Of a stretch of DNA of 64,000 bases, positions 1 to 11,832 are shown piece by piece. This stretch comes from Lolium rigidum (taxonomy: Eukaryota; Streptophyta; Magnoliopsida; Poales; Poaceae), in contig NC_061511.1 in NCBI RefSeq assembly GCF_022539505.1, positions 31,320,620 through 31,384,619 on the forward strand, given 5' to 3'. Within the stretch, counting starts at the first letter, position 1. Each line of letters starts with the position of its first letter. Below the pieces are notes generated by a model. That model was given only the letters and a program-made list of their open reading frames with translations. It ran no database searches and was not told where the DNA came from. The position numbers and the translations under genes were made by a program.

Positions 1-2891
1 ATAGCAGTACATATCGCTGCAAAAAGAAGGCATTAATCATCCCTATTAATAGATGCAATCACCAAAATTCCTATGCAATATCATTTTTACCTCTGAATTT
101 GCAGCAAGAGATTATTCAAGAGGAAAATATTTGACATTTTTTACCATATTCCTTTTCAAAGGATTGGCATTAATCATCCCTATGCGAAGTCATTATGGAA
201 GATGAAAGATCAGGGAAATCATATTCGAGCTAACAAACCTGTGGATCATCTCAAATAATTGTTCTAGGTATATAGTTCAGTTCCATGTAAATTTTAACCT
301 CAGTATTTTTCCAATGCAGACATTTCTCATGCATGTACCTGTGCCTCGGGATTTGAGACCCCAACAGAAGATTGCCAATATCTACTTCAATGCTGGTATG
401 CAACATGATCTGTGAGTAGAGCTTAGTAGGCAACCTTTTAATATCTGTGATAGCATAGCCTTTTTTATATGGATTTTGGTAACATCGTATTTTAGAGAGC
501 TTTTTGTAGAAGGATAAAACTGAAATCAACCCAAGGTAGGGATGAGTAAGTAGTGGTACTATTCTGCTGTTCTCTCCATTTATTAAGATGTGATATAGTT
601 CCCAGTGGTACTATTGTGTTGTTTTCCTAATTTGCTCTTACTCTTGGAGATTTTAAAGTCTGCCCAACGTGATGAAAGCACCAAATCCTTTCTTGATTTG
701 ATTCGAGATACTCATAGCATGGAAGACACATTGACAATTACTACGGGTGCAGTACCATTTCACCACTCATTAGACAAAGGTGGTGTCAGGAAGTAAGTCT
801 TAGGAAAGTTTAGCTCCGAAATGTTCTGTTTCTGGTAGCGTAACAGAGTACCTGCTCTACAATTTTATCTTTTATTTATTACGTTATTTCCTGTCTTTAT
901 CCAACTGAATGTTTGGTCATGCACGCCAAACGTGAGGGGGAAATCAGTGTCCTGCACTTGAACAACACCGGAGTAATAACAAAGCACAACATGGAGGGAG
1001 TTGTAGCAGTACATTGACCGAAAATGACAGTACCGGAAGTGATATGTGTTGTTTGAGTTCTCTACTTCTCCGTGGTGTCCGCTGAAATCTGGATGACAAA
1101 AAAAGCATACGTAACAAGCCTACAATGTGGTGTCATGTTGCGGGCCAGATTAGTAAATTATTATGTCGTCCAAAGGATGAGCATATTTTTGGTGAATAAG
1201 TTCGAGTAGTTCAAAATTATTGGATTTAGTCTTTTCTACTAATTTTTGTACGTGTTCTGATTGATGCTCTATATTTTTCTTTCTCCGTATCTCAAGGAAG
1301 GAAGGCCAAATGATGCCCAAGTAGATCATACAGGAATGTTGTTTGTGCTGTCTTGAAAGTAAGATCAGTTGGAAATTATGGATGTTGCTGCTGCATATTG
1401 TATCCATTTTATTTGTGTTTCGGCAGGTCTTTGTCAATGATATGTATGCGTTTTTCTATTTTAGGGTTTGGGTAGCGGAGATTATGGTGAAAAAGAAACA
1501 TCAAATAGTTAATTTCAGTATGTATATATGCGACATATATCTTCCATGTATCACCTTATGTGGAGCACCCTTTGGGGTGAGGATATAATTATGGTCTCCC
1601 TGCTTTTGATAGTAGTAATAAATTATGGAGGATAAATTTGAAATATCCATTTGCTATTGTCACTATCAAACAAATTATCTCCTTTGTCCAGGGGGGTAGT
1701 CGGTTGTCATTCCTTGGGGTTAACTCAGCCAATGAGCCTGTCATTGCAAAGTTTGTGGTTGTGGGCATTATCGTTTTTCTATTCTGAGGTAAACCAAATG
1801 CACATGCCATATTGTAGGCTTTTTGTCTGTATTCCATACCTATACGAGATACTTGAAAAAGCTCTTTTAGATCTTGATGTAAGACATAACTAGCTACTGT
1901 AAAAAACTTGCAAAGATTGTAAAATTTAGTTTCATACCACAACATCTCAGCAGTCTAAAATAATCCTAGATATTCATTAGAGTTTCCACGACAGAATGGC
2001 ATGCTGTGACGTGCCGACCAGCTGAATTGGTGTCCTCGATTTTTGGAGTACTTGGTGTCGGGTATCCTATGGTTTCTCTGGTTACCAAGTGTGTTGAGTT
2101 CTTGAATTCAAGGTTTTTATTGTTTCATTTTAATTTCAATGGTGTAGTAAAATTTGAGATAGATCTAAACTTGGCAGCTATTATGCACGTCAATGTAGCC
2201 ATACATGAGGAATTAACATCCAGGATGTAGCTATTCTGCATGTCAATGTACCGATATACTTTTGCTTGGTAGATGGTTGCAACCACATTATGGGTGCGGC
2301 GTGCCGCCGCGCCATCTCTTGCTAGTTAATTTGATGTTGGGTCGCTTCCTTAAGTTGTGATGGAACATGCGTCTACATTCAAACAGCTATGTACTTGTCG
2401 AAGCAACGTCTGAAATGTTCTGAACTCTAAAGCCGTTGCATGACGGTAAATATTGTTGGCATGACTTGCTCAAGATAGTATTCTGGTTGTGTACTTTGAC
2501 AAGGACTACTGCAACCTCCAGTTTATCCCTAAATTTTAAACTGCATTTCTGGTAGCAGCCGCCTGCCCGGCCGGCCGTAGCCTCGCACACTAGACGTCGT
2601 CTTCTACCTTGGGATAGATCGTCGATTGACGCCCACGCATCTATGTTTATTTTAGCTGATCAACCAAACAATACACTGGTTCTGCTTCCGGCGGTAAAAT
2701 TAGTGTTAGTAAACTTTCACATCCTTACAAAAAGTTTGAAACATGGCAGCAATGGCACGACCATCAATTCTCCATATATCCTCCTACAAGCGCAATGACA
2801 GTATTTAGACGAACAAATTGGCGAATCGATGGTGGTCCATGGGATTAGCTAAACCAGACAGAGTTTGTCCCATCTCCTCTTTGGATTCATG
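1..2891. other. Unassigned, moderately AT-rich DNA
   Basis: I see no recognisable gene, transposon terminus or RNA gene here. Short open frames on both strands look like chance. The one stretch that resembles coding DNA is listed separately (632-792). A GC-rich patch lies near 2560-2640. This may be the flank or decayed end of a host gene, or old transposon sequence. Confidence 0.4.
632..792 (+). other. Exon-like open frame, unknown gene
   Basis: An open frame of about 50 codons has ordinary protein-like composition (it includes the peptide RDESTKSFLDLIRDTHSMED). It ends at a strong plant splice donor, GTAAGT at 793-798, and is preceded by a T-rich stretch that could serve as an acceptor region. 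I do not recognise the product. No neighbouring exon could be joined with confidence, so this may be an isolated exon of a gene lying mostly outside the window, a gene fragment, or a chance frame. The donor is what raises it above the other small frames nearby. Confidence 0.2.
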
Positions 2892-2967
2892 AACTACTCC
2901 AAGTTTTTTTTTGATTAATGGGATATATTAATATCGATAGGTACAAATTACATCTAGCCACTGGAAC

Positions 2968-3052
2968 TGTTAAGGTTCATGCACTAGCCACTTGAACCAA
3001 AAGTCCGAACTGATGGAAAGGGCTAGGCAATCTACTTATACACTTCACAACA
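2968..3052 (-). repeat. TRIM 3' LTR (85 bp)
   Basis: It starts TG and ends CA with inverted ends TGTT/AACA. It matches 3226-3310 except for G versus A in GATGGAAAG/GATAGAAAG. Confidence 0.85.
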
Positions 3053-3187
3053 CCCCCACTCGCGTGTGACGGGAGAAGAGAAAGTCAACACGTGAAAGAA
3101 GAAGAGCACACCGAAACAGGGCATCAACGGTGGCTAAAGAGGGGGGCAACAACAATTTTTAGGCTTAATTGTGAAAACCATGTGAAA

Positions 3188-3225
3188 GCCAGGATTTGAA
3201 CTCGAGACCGGGGGCTCTGATACCA
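3188..3225 (-). promoter_or_regulatory. Primer-binding site, initiator-Met tRNA type, with T-arm-like extension
   Basis: Minus-strand TGGTATCAGAGC (3214-3225) is the standard plant primer site complementary to the 3' end of initiator tRNA-Met. The next bases (about 3188-3213) also resemble the tRNA 3' half: on the plus strand CCAGGATTTGAA precedes GGCTCTGATACCA, as the T-arm precedes the acceptor stem in the tRNA. Confidence 0.7.
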
Positions 3226-3310
3226 TGTTAAGGTTCATGCACTAGCCACTTGAACCAAAAGTCCGAACTGATAGAAAGGGCTAGGCAATCTACTTATACA
3301 CTTCACAACA
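3226..3310 (-). repeat. TRIM 5' LTR (85 bp)
   Basis: Second copy of the 85-bp terminal repeat. It abuts the primer-binding site complement GCTCTGATACCA on its left, which makes it the 5' LTR of a minus-strand element. Confidence 0.85.
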
Positions 3311-4514
3311 ACCCTTTACCCTATTGGTAGTATGGATGCACACAACTAAAAAAGAAACTAAGAAAAAGATGTCCCGCTACGGTACTTCAGTCCTATCAAC
3401 AACAGTACAACCACCACCAAGACAGCACCTGAAATCCAGTCTTCACAAGCGACGTCTTCAAGAAGGGAACAGTGCACAAGCGCCGTCGTCATCCGATCAA
3501 AAGATCTTAGGTTTTCACCCTGGAGTTAGTTCCCGCTCTCAACACAATGCCCTCAACAAGACCATTGCCAGGCACAACCAATTAAGACCTGACCTTGATT
3601 TTTTCTCCCTGAAAGGTAAGACTCTGAATTTCATCTGTGCTGCTGCCTCCACTTGCATGCTGCTCTTACGAGACCCACAAACCAAGCAAATCCCTCAACA
3701 ACACTATGACTCGATCCTCCGCTCCTAGTCCTCCAATCCGGCCTTCAAGAAATTCTCCGTCTCTGATACATCATGGACCAGAATGTCATATGTTGGCAAC
3801 ATGCGAACAGAGCTTCGCGTCGCTCCCTCCGGAACCAAACGGTCGAAATAAAAGAATGGGTGTGCACGACCGAATACCTCTCAAACGAGCAAACTCTACG
3901 CACAAGCACTGTTACATTTGTGAGCGGAGCCTTTCGGAACTCAACACAACATCCAGCCAAATCCAGACAGACATGCATAAGGAAGATCTTCGTCTTGGCG
4001 GAGAGATCCGAGGACCACCACCTTTATTCATGCCGATCAAGCAGCCCCCACGTGACCCGCTGGTGCAAGGCCAGCAGGGGAAAGAAACGACATTGCAAGA
4101 TCGATCCTCCACCGGAACTGGCCCAACATGCAGCGAAGATCGAGATCGAGGGGCAGCCTAGGAGACATCCAGATCGAGATCTAGGATCACCACCACCGCC
4201 ACCCGCCGCCCAACATCTTCACTCCAACCATGGCGCCGCCGGAAATAGATCTCCACCTCCACCCTGACCAGGGACGCCGCCCTAGACGTTGCACGTTGAT
4301 GACCCGACCAGACCCGCCCTAGCAGCAATGGCGAGGATCCCTGGCGACCTCTACCCCCAACCACCTTCGGCGGTTGGGTCCGCCACCACCGCGTCGAGGG
4401 CCGGCGGTGAGAGGAGGGAGCGGCGCGGCAAGATCGCCCCCGGAGTCGCCCTAGGGAGCGACCTGCGGGGTACCTGTGGCGAGACAAGTTAAGTCCTTCC
4501 AAACTACTCCAAGT

Positions 4515-6169
4515 AGGCCAAGTAATTTGAAGTTTAATAGTAGGAGTATTAGTTTTAGCTGACTTGCTGGAATTATCGGCATCCAAACTAATTAAAGAGC
4601 CTCTTGCGCGAATTTTCCCGGAAGGGGATAAGTAATCCATACCCTTCTGTTCCTAGATGATACAGTACTGGTTCCTTCAGTTAGTCAGCAAGTAATGTTT
4701 GTTTGATGATCGGACTAGCAGCATGAAAGATACACCCAGACACGCGGCACATATACGTAGTAGATTGCAGTGGGTACGTGGTGGTTGAGTGGAACCAATG
4801 CGAGGTACGTAGGAGATGTCTCGAACATCGTTCCGTTGCTTGCAAGCATTGGACCGGGAATCCACAAATACCTTCACCAGATTAAATGCCACGGTGAAAT
4901 TCTCAGTTCACCCGGGGTACCAAACACCCCTAAAGTTACATGCCGCACATTCCTCTCACGCGCCATCATTGCGTACTAAACCACATGTCTTGTGAGACAG
5001 GCTATTATACACTCTAGAATAAACTCTACGCCAAAATATCTTTTGAACGAACTGATAACAGATGTTTATTGGATGAGAATACAACTCTCTACCTAGGTAT
5101 TTTAAAATAACTATATATATACATGAATATGGGTGCAATTATGGTACGTCTAACAACCAATCCGTAGAGTACTCGAGTCAAGGTAAACGAGAAAACAAAT
5201 GAGGATAGATATTGGTGGTTATATTTTGTTGTTTTTTTGTTATATTCATCTGATTCTTGTTGAAAGAAAATTCTCAAAATAGATGAATAGAAAAATGTAA
5301 CTCACATTAATTGTTGTGCATGATAGAGTTGTAACAAAACAAACATTGTATATTAACATGTAGCGATGCTATTGTGCGGACAATTTTGTAAGTCCAATAT
5401 AAAATATATAGTTAAGTTCTTATGGTCATTTACTGGTTATAGTAAAGTACAAAATTTTAGTATAAAAATTTAAAAATCTCATTTACCAAATATCAAGTAG
5501 CAACAAGAAGTAATATCAAAATGCTTATGAGAACAGTTTAAACTGAAGTATAACATTACAACATGTTTTTTAGATTCTCAAAATTCCAAATCAAAATCTG
5601 AAAGCAGGAAGATTTTAGTTTGTGCTAGAAAATTAGGATTTTATATTTTTTTTAAAAAAATTAAAATTAATAATTGCAGCCTGCATAAAGATTACCTTTA
5701 CTTTTAGCAAATTATAAGATTTTCAAATTTTCTGGCAAAAAAATTAAAAATTTAAAACTTGAAAATAATTAAAAATAATACAAATTATAAAGTTAATGTT
5801 TATTTATTTATTCAAGATTATTATTACATCTTTACTTTTGTTTATTAATAGAATTATTTGAAATTCTAACAATAAAAAAATATGACATCGACCAACATGT
5901 TAATAAGATTGATATGATACTACTATCACATACATGCGAAGCACTTGGATGCGGGATGGGAAGAGACTTGGAAGTTAAGCGTGCTAGTGCTAGAGTAGTG
6001 GGAGGATGGATGACCGAGCGGGAAGTTTGAGCACGAGTAAGTAATTGAACTAGAGATAAGGGTAGTTAGAGACTAAACTTGTGAAATAACTAAAATATTA
6101 GAAATTCTGGAAAAAGAAGAGAAAAAAAAAGAGGGAGTGGAAAATAATTCGAAAAAAATACGGTAGCGG
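4515..6169. other. AT-rich DNA without recognisable features
   Basis: After a short moderate-GC stretch, 5200-5900 is strongly AT-rich with many A/T runs. I see no coding frame or transposon end. It may belong to the CACTA element whose terminus is at 8016, since such elements have long non-coding arms, but no left terminus starting CACTA was found. Confidence 0.35.
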
Positions 6170-8016
6170 GGTTCTAGCGCGGCAGCGTTTTGGAACATTT
6201 TCCTGCCACGGCAGACCCTTTAGCACCGGTTCATATTACGAACCGGTTTCTAAAGGTCCTCCCGTTAGGGCTCCCGGCAGATGATGCGCGTAGATGTACA
6301 CGTCCGTTGGGAACCCCAAGAGGAAGGTATGATGCGCACAGTGGCAAGTTTCCCTCAGTAAGAAACCAAGGTTTAATCGGACCAGTAGGAGTCAAGAAGC
6401 ACGTTGAAGGTTGATGGTGGCGAAATATGATGCGGCGCAACACCAGGGATTCCGGCGCCAACGTGGAACCTGCACAACACAACCAAAGTACTTTGCCCCA
6501 ACGAAACAGTGAGGTTGTCAATCTCACCGGCTTGCTGTAACAAAGGATTAACCGTATTATGTGGAAGATGATTGTTTGCGAAGAAAACAGTAAAGAACAA
6601 TTGCAGTAGATTGTATGCGATGTAAAGAATAGGACCGGGGTCCACAGTTCACTAGAGGTGTCTCTCCCATAAGATAGAAGCATGTTGGGTGAACAAATTA
6701 CAGTCGGGCAATTGACAAATAGAAAAGGGCATAACAATGCATATACATGATATGATAAATATAGTGAGATTTAATCAGTGGCATTACGACAAAGTACATA
6801 GACCGCTATCCAAGCATGCATCTATGCCTAAAAAGTCCACCTTCAGGTTATCATCCGAACCCCTTCCAGTATTAAGTTGCAAGCAACAGACAATTGCATT
6901 AAGTATGGTGCGTAATGTAATCAACAACTACATCCTTAGACATAGCATCAATGTTTTATCCCTAGTGGCAACAGCACATCCACAACCTTAGAACTTTCCG
7001 TCACTCGTCCCGCATTTAATGGAGGCATGAACCCACTATCGAGCATAAATACTCCCTCTTGGAGTTAAGAGCAAAAACTTGGCCAGAGCCTCTACTAATA
7101 ACGGAGAGCATGCAAGATCATAAACAACACATAGGTAATAGATTGATAATCACCATAACATAGTATTCTCTATCCATCGGATCCCGACAAACACAACATA
7201 TAGTATTACAGATAGATGATCTTGATCATGTTAGGCAGCTCACAAGATCCAACAATGAAGCACAATTAGGAGAAGACGACCATCTAGCTACTGCTATGGA
7301 CCCATAGTCCAGGGGTGAACTACTCACTCATCACTCCGGAGGCGATCATGGCGATGAAGAGTCCTCCGGGAGATGATTCCCCTCTCCGGCAGGGTGCCGG
7401 AGGCGATCTCCTGAATCCCCCGAGATGGGATTCGCGGCGGTGGCGTCTCTGGAAGGTTTTCCGTATCGTGGCTCTCGGTACAGAGGGTTTCGCGACGAAG
7501 ACTTTAAGTAGGCGGAAGGGCAACGCGGGGGGCCACACGAGGGCCCCACACACCAGGGCCGCGCGGCCAGGGGCTGGGCCGCGCCGCCCTGTTGTGGCGG
7601 CGCCTCGTGGCCCCACTTCCTTTCCCCCTCGGTCTTCTGGAAGCTTCGTGCAAAAATAGGACCCTGGGCGTTGATTTCGTCCAATTCCGAGAATATTTCC
7701 TTACTAGGATTTCTGAAACCAAAAACAGCAGAAAACAGCAACTGGCTCTTCGGCATCTTGTTAATAGGTTAGTGCCGGAAAATGCGTAAATACGACATAT
7801 AATGTGTATAAAACATGTAGATATCATCAATAATGTAGCATGGAACATAAGAAATTATCGATACGTTGGAGACGTATCAACAGCCACCACGTGGTGCACC
7901 CTTTAGCATCGGTTCGCAACTGAACCGGTGCTAAAGGGGGGGCCTTTTGCACCGGTTGGGCATCCGGTGCATATAGCCCTTACCAACCGGTGCAATAGGC
8001 CCATTTTCTACTAGTG
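6170..8016 (-). mobile_element. CACTA (En/Spm) terminal region, split by a solo LTR
   Basis: The right edge on the minus strand reads CACTAGTAGAAAATGGGCC (ending at 8016), a canonical CACTA terminus. Next to it are subterminal hairpins built on ACCGGTT: CTTTAGCATCGGTTC with GAACCGGTGCTAAAG (7901-7938), and a related pair at 6219-6254. The two flanks of the inserted LTR (CCCGGCAG before, CAGCCACC after) rejoin into a continuous sequence. No transposase is present, so this is a fragment or a non-autonomous copy. The left limit given is approximate and the opposite terminus was not found. Confidence 0.65.
6282..7879 (-). mobile_element. Solo LTR of a Gypsy element (TGATACGTCTCC family)
   Basis: A 1.6-kb sequence reads on the minus strand from TGATACGTCTCCAACGTATC to an end in CGCATCA, with no internal domain attached. 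Terminal TG/CA, length and start match the abundant Pooideae Gypsy LTR group that includes Sabrina and Wham-type families; I am unsure which. It lies inside the CACTA terminal region. The flanks share only CAG, so the expected 5-bp target duplication is imperfect. Open frames of 74-168 codons within it are non-coding LTR sequence. A related but distinct LTR is at 20379-36621. Confidence 0.8.
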
Positions 8017-8640
8017 TGCTCAATAGCTTCGGATCCCAACAACCTGAGCAAGTAAACATGCAGCTTACACAACCATGAAGGAGTATGTGTTGTCGACCAA
8101 AGACAAGTCCAAGTGCAGTATACAAACTTTCCCATCAGAACATAGTTGCAAAATCAACCACTGATCACAACCATCGACCAAGAACATCAAGAACTCAAGA
8201 ACAAACCACCGTTCTGGACCACCAAAGCATCAAGAGATAGTCCAAAGAATGTAGAAACTATAGCCACACCACACAATCAAAGCCATCATCAGGATCATGA
8301 TCACATAGTTGAAGGAGGTTTTCGTAGAAGCTTCCACCAATTAAAAAAAGTGTGTAATAACTCAATAATTGAGCGCCTTGGTGCTGAAGGTGAACGAAGC
8401 TAAGCGATTTGCTGAAGTTGTGTGGTTTCCCAATACATTGATAGGGGAGCGCTCCGCCATGTACCTCCAAGGCATCTATGTTGCTTCACATCAACTCACT
8501 ACCTTGGTGTCCACTCGTCCTTTGTTTTCCACCCTCGTTGAAGCGAACCGATCTCCTACAAGACAACCATCCATCCCAACCAAGCAAATAGCAACACTGA
8601 GAGAGAAATTAAATGACGGCTGGATGGTTATTGGAAGAGG
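8017..8640. other. Unassigned segment between two CACTA ends
   Basis: About 620 bp of ordinary base composition. A plus-strand frame (8369-8640, continuing into the CACTA end) has no domain I recognise. This may be original target DNA separating two independent CACTA insertions. Confidence 0.35.
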
Positions 8641-9118
8641 CACTAGTGGAGAAGAAGCCTTTCGTCCCAAGCCCCTGGGAGCAAATGTCACCGTTTTGAA
8701 CCAAACCGGGACCAATTGCCTCGATTCGTTCCGCGTTGGGCCACCCCACCCATTGGTCCCGGTCCATTTGGGGCCTTTGGTCCCGGTTGACTAAAGGGGG
8801 TGCGGCAAGGCGTGGCAGGCCGTGTCAGGCCTCCGACACCTTTAGTCCCGGTTTGTATTACAAACCTGGACCAAAGGACCCCCATCTGCCTATATAACCT
8901 TGCCCTGCCCAAGTGTGAGCCACACTTAGCCATTTTTTTCACTTCTTATCACAAGAGGGGTGTATGTGTTGCTTGGCTCTCTTCACATGCACAAGAGGTG
9001 TTCGATGAAATGCTTAAGAGGTTTTGCCACTTGAGTTCACACAAAACAAGCCACACTTAACTTGTTTTTTTTCTCCATCGAGGTTACAACTTTATCCTTT
9101 CATTTGTCATTGATAAAA
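8641..9118 (+). mobile_element. CACTA element, 5' end fragment
   Basis: It starts with CACTAGTGGAGAAGAAGCC at 8641 and continues with subterminal repeats of the TTGGTCCCGG / TTTAGTCCCGG type (about 8750-8880), then a TATA-like CTATATAACC near 8891 and a leader with ACAAGAGGTGTTCGATGAAATG. That leader is familiar from grass Caspar-like CACTA elements upstream of the transposase. No TNP2/TNPA-type transposase follows. The fragment ends where the Helitron terminus begins, so it is a truncated 5' end. Confidence 0.65.
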
Positions 9119-9150
9119 CTAGTAGGGTGGCCCGCGCCAAGCGCGGGCAA
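9119..9150 (-). mobile_element. Helitron 3' terminus
   Basis: On the minus strand a GC hairpin with 8-bp stems (GCCCGCGC / GCGCGGGC, 9130-9148, 3-nt loop) is followed 7 nt later by CTAG and then T. This is the canonical Helitron 3' end (hairpin then CTRR, inserted between A and T). The element body would extend rightward; I could not find its 5' TC end, and no Rep/helicase frame is visible, so it is probably non-autonomous or broken. Confidence 0.6.
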
Positions 9151-10544
9151 CATATTTGTTGTATTTAAACTGTGCTATATAATCTAGAAGTATGTTGTGA
9201 ATATAGACCTTTGTGCATTTTGTATGACAATGCTACTAATCCCCCCTCTGGTTGTTGCAAAATAAAATAATTGGATAGGAAATAATGCTTGAAATGAAAT
9301 TGGATCCTCTATTTTCGTTTTGGTGTTATTTACTTATATATTCCACGGGTGTTGAGGGGTGGCTCAGCCCACCCTCTTCTTTTTGGAAATACGATGGAGA
9401 ATATAAACGTCTTGGATACAAAAAATCAAGGTATAAATTATGAACCTTGTAAGAAATGAAGTCTATGTATATTTTTTCAGATATGGAGATGTTTACATGT
9501 ATACTTTCAGTTAGAAAGCAGGTAATGGTGGAAAACCTAACTTCACGATAAAAACACAAATGCATGTCATGATCTTGTGGGGGAGTTGTACATGTGGAAT
9601 TTCTATAGAATTGTGTATTTTTGGTACCTTAATTGGATGGTGTATTAGGCCGACATCATTAAATCAAATAGTTTTTCTTGGGGAATTAATATTGTGAATG
9701 TTTGGTCTCTCGGTTGGTCTCCACTATCCAAATAATTTAGCTTCATTAGCGATATGCATTATGACAATGCTCAAAGTATCTAATGGTAATCTCTTACGCA
9801 ACATCTCATCATGAATCCTGAATTGTAATTATCGTATGCCCTTTCGAAAAAATATTGTAAAATAATGTATAGTTTGTAAAGAAATTAATGTAAAAATATT
9901 CAAAAAATATATTTAAAATACTTGCCGCTGTGGTTGGTAGTCGTATAATCTTTTGTTGTTCGATTGGTGTTAGGCCGTGAGTAACCATTCAAAACCTGAT
10001 TCATAATTAGATTCTACAAAAAAATTCATATATGTACATTATAATTTGATGGTGAAGCTATACATTACTTAATTCATCCTTATCTACCTAGTACAATCTG
10101 TCATCATTAATTCTCGGGTGAGGCTATATGGAGGCTTTAAAGGTGAACCTATTGAGTAGGAAAAATAACATAATTCATATTTGGGTTCCTCGAGAACATA
10201 ATATACATATCATGACATTATTTATCCTGAGCTACCTGGTTGGATCACTTATTTTTCCTTGCCATGGCTATTTGTGAGCCCCATAGGTGACCCACCAACC
10301 CCCCGTTCCAGAATCTTTTGGCAACATAAAAGGTCTAGCAATTATATTTTATATTATTTAAATACAATAATGTTATAAATAGCAAATCTATGTATAATTA
10401 ATCTGCGGATCTAAGTTATCTTTTTAATTATTAAATATACGAACTCATAGTTAGTACTTTTTTTGCTTATTAACTTCTTAGGGTGTTATAGTACCTTTGA
10501 TTAACACAGAGTAGTAAAACATAATAAGCGAACTGAACGTTTGA

Positions 10545-10872
10545 TAGTATTTGCATTCAGAATATTATTTAACTTAAAGCCATGATGTTTGAACTGAAGA
10601 GAGAGAGAAAGCAAAGTACTATACTTAACTACGCATCTGCGTTAATCATGGGATTGTATCGATCAAAGCAAGCATGTTCTTCTTTACTTAATCAGTACTT
10701 CAGCAATTTTCCTTGTCTTCCAAAATTTAATTAGCCCGTGGAAGTTTTAGTTAAATCAGCCTTTGCATTGGCTAGGATGGTAGCTTACCATGTTGCTCAG
10801 CCCGTCAGCCATTTGTGGCGTCAGTGAGCATGCTGTAGAGTATGTCAACGTTGGTCATCCAGATCATCAAAG
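10545..10872 (+). repeat. Diverged direct repeat, copy A
   Basis: It shares ordered blocks with copy B at 11136-11428: GAACTGAAGAGA, GTTAATCATG, TTGTCTTCCAAA and CGTTG.TCATCCA. Many substitutions and small indels separate the copies, so the duplication is old. Function unknown. Confidence 0.65.
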
Positions 10873-11135
10873 AAGGGATCCAATGAAATACATTATTAAG
10901 ATGCCAGCATGTTTCTCTTTGAGACTGGTATGCGATCGAACACGGAGAGTAATTTCCCTAGAAAGAGCCAGTCCTACAAACTGCAAGTCATGAGATGTAT
11001 TCTCAAGACAGTGAATACAAATAAAGTACTCCCTAATAAATTAGCCTGCCAAAAACATCTTATATATTAAGATATGGATCGCAGGAGTAGCACTTAGCCC
11101 TTGCACTACATGTGAACTCAACTATTTGTATTTGT

Positions 11136-11428
11136 ATGTATGCACAATATCATTTAACTGAAAACCAAGATGTGCGAACTGAAGAGACACAAAAGCAACG
11201 TAACTTAATTGTGCATGTGTGTTAATCATGAATTGGATCGATCCATGCATGCATATATTTTTTTACCTAATCAGTAGTCAGTATTTCTGTTTGTCTTCCA
11301 AATTTGATTAGTACGTGCAAGTTTAGCCAAACCTGTATTTGATCAGGAGTCAGGACGATAGCACATGTGTCTCAACCCTGTGGCATACGCTCCGGGACAT
11401 GCCAGCGTTGTTCATCCAAAGCGTCTGC
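11136..11428 (+). repeat. Diverged direct repeat, copy B
   Basis: Second copy of the segment at 10545-10872, about 590 bp downstream, with conserved block order. It contains a GATCGATCCATGCATGCAT stretch absent from copy A. Confidence 0.65.
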
Positions 11429-11832
11429 AAGTTCAAAGTCTAATTTCTGTACACCTATCCTGTAATGCATTTATCTTTTTTTTAAGAATCAACTTTGGGT
11501 GTATGTGTCCCTGCCTCCCTGGATAATCGTCAGAATATGTTCGTCATCATAAGCAGCCGTGAAGAGGCACATGTATACGATGTTGATGTCATTTACTCTT
11601 ATAATCACTATCATATACTCCCTCCGTAGATGGTCCCTGCCTCCCTGGAGATGGCACGCCATCACCAAAGTAACAATCGTGTGTCGATCGAATCGGTTTC
11701 ACGTGAAGAGCTATATGTTTGTCACTTTTTCAGTATATATACTCGCCAATCGCCATGCCTATGGAACTGTACATGGTTGATTACTTTATGAGTAGAAACT
11801 TTATCATTAATTATTTGGTTAAACTAGCATAA

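Larger units (their letters stand above)
2968..3310 (-). mobile_element. TRIM (terminal-repeat retrotransposon in miniature)
   Basis: This is a 343-bp element with two 85-bp LTRs (TGTTAAGG...TTCACAACA) differing at one position, so the insertion is recent. The 173-bp internal part has an initiator-Met primer site beside the right LTR (3214-3225, antisense) and a polypurine tract beside the left LTR (complement of CCCCCACT at 3053-3060). These place its 5' LTR on the right. There is no coding capacity, so it depends on proteins supplied in trans. It lies in the 3' part of the surrounding retroposon. I could not find a clear 5-bp target duplication. It resembles grass SMART/TRIM elements; the exact family is not assigned. 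Confidence 0.85.
2905..4501 (-). mobile_element. Non-autonomous poly(A) retroposon (LINE-like), interrupted by a TRIM
   Basis: On the minus strand the element runs from a GC-rich 5' end (about 4500) to an A-tail (the T run at 2904-2912). It is flanked by a 13-bp direct repeat, AACTACTCCAAGT, at 2892-2904 and 4502-4514. Long target duplication plus A-tail is the signature of LINE-machinery insertion. Without the 343-bp TRIM the body is about 1.25 kb and shows no reverse transcriptase frame, so it must have been mobilised in trans. I recall similar sequence as dispersed repeats in Triticeae DNA but cannot name the family. Frames of 66-160 codons on the minus strand show no recognisable domain. 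Confidence 0.75.
9151..11832. other. AT-rich non-coding DNA, possibly Helitron body
   Basis: I recognise no coding frame. It includes a diverged direct duplication (10545-10872 and 11136-11428, listed separately), a 17-bp direct repeat GTCCCTGCCTCCCTGGA near 11508 and 11634, and a partial Stowaway-like end CTCCCTCCGTA near 11618. Part of it may be the body of the Helitron ending at 9119. Confidence 0.4.

Noticed and set aside
3324..4267. Plus-strand frames of 134-174 codons as genes
   Set aside because: They lie antisense within a retroposon bounded by a target duplication, and no domain is recognisable.
6231..7848. Several open frames between 6.2 and 7.8 kb as genes
   Set aside because: They lie inside a Gypsy solo LTR; all are shadows of LTR sequence.
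11610..11640. Complete Stowaway MITE
   Set aside because: Only one end-like CTCCCTCCGT motif was seen; no matching inverted end or TA duplication found.
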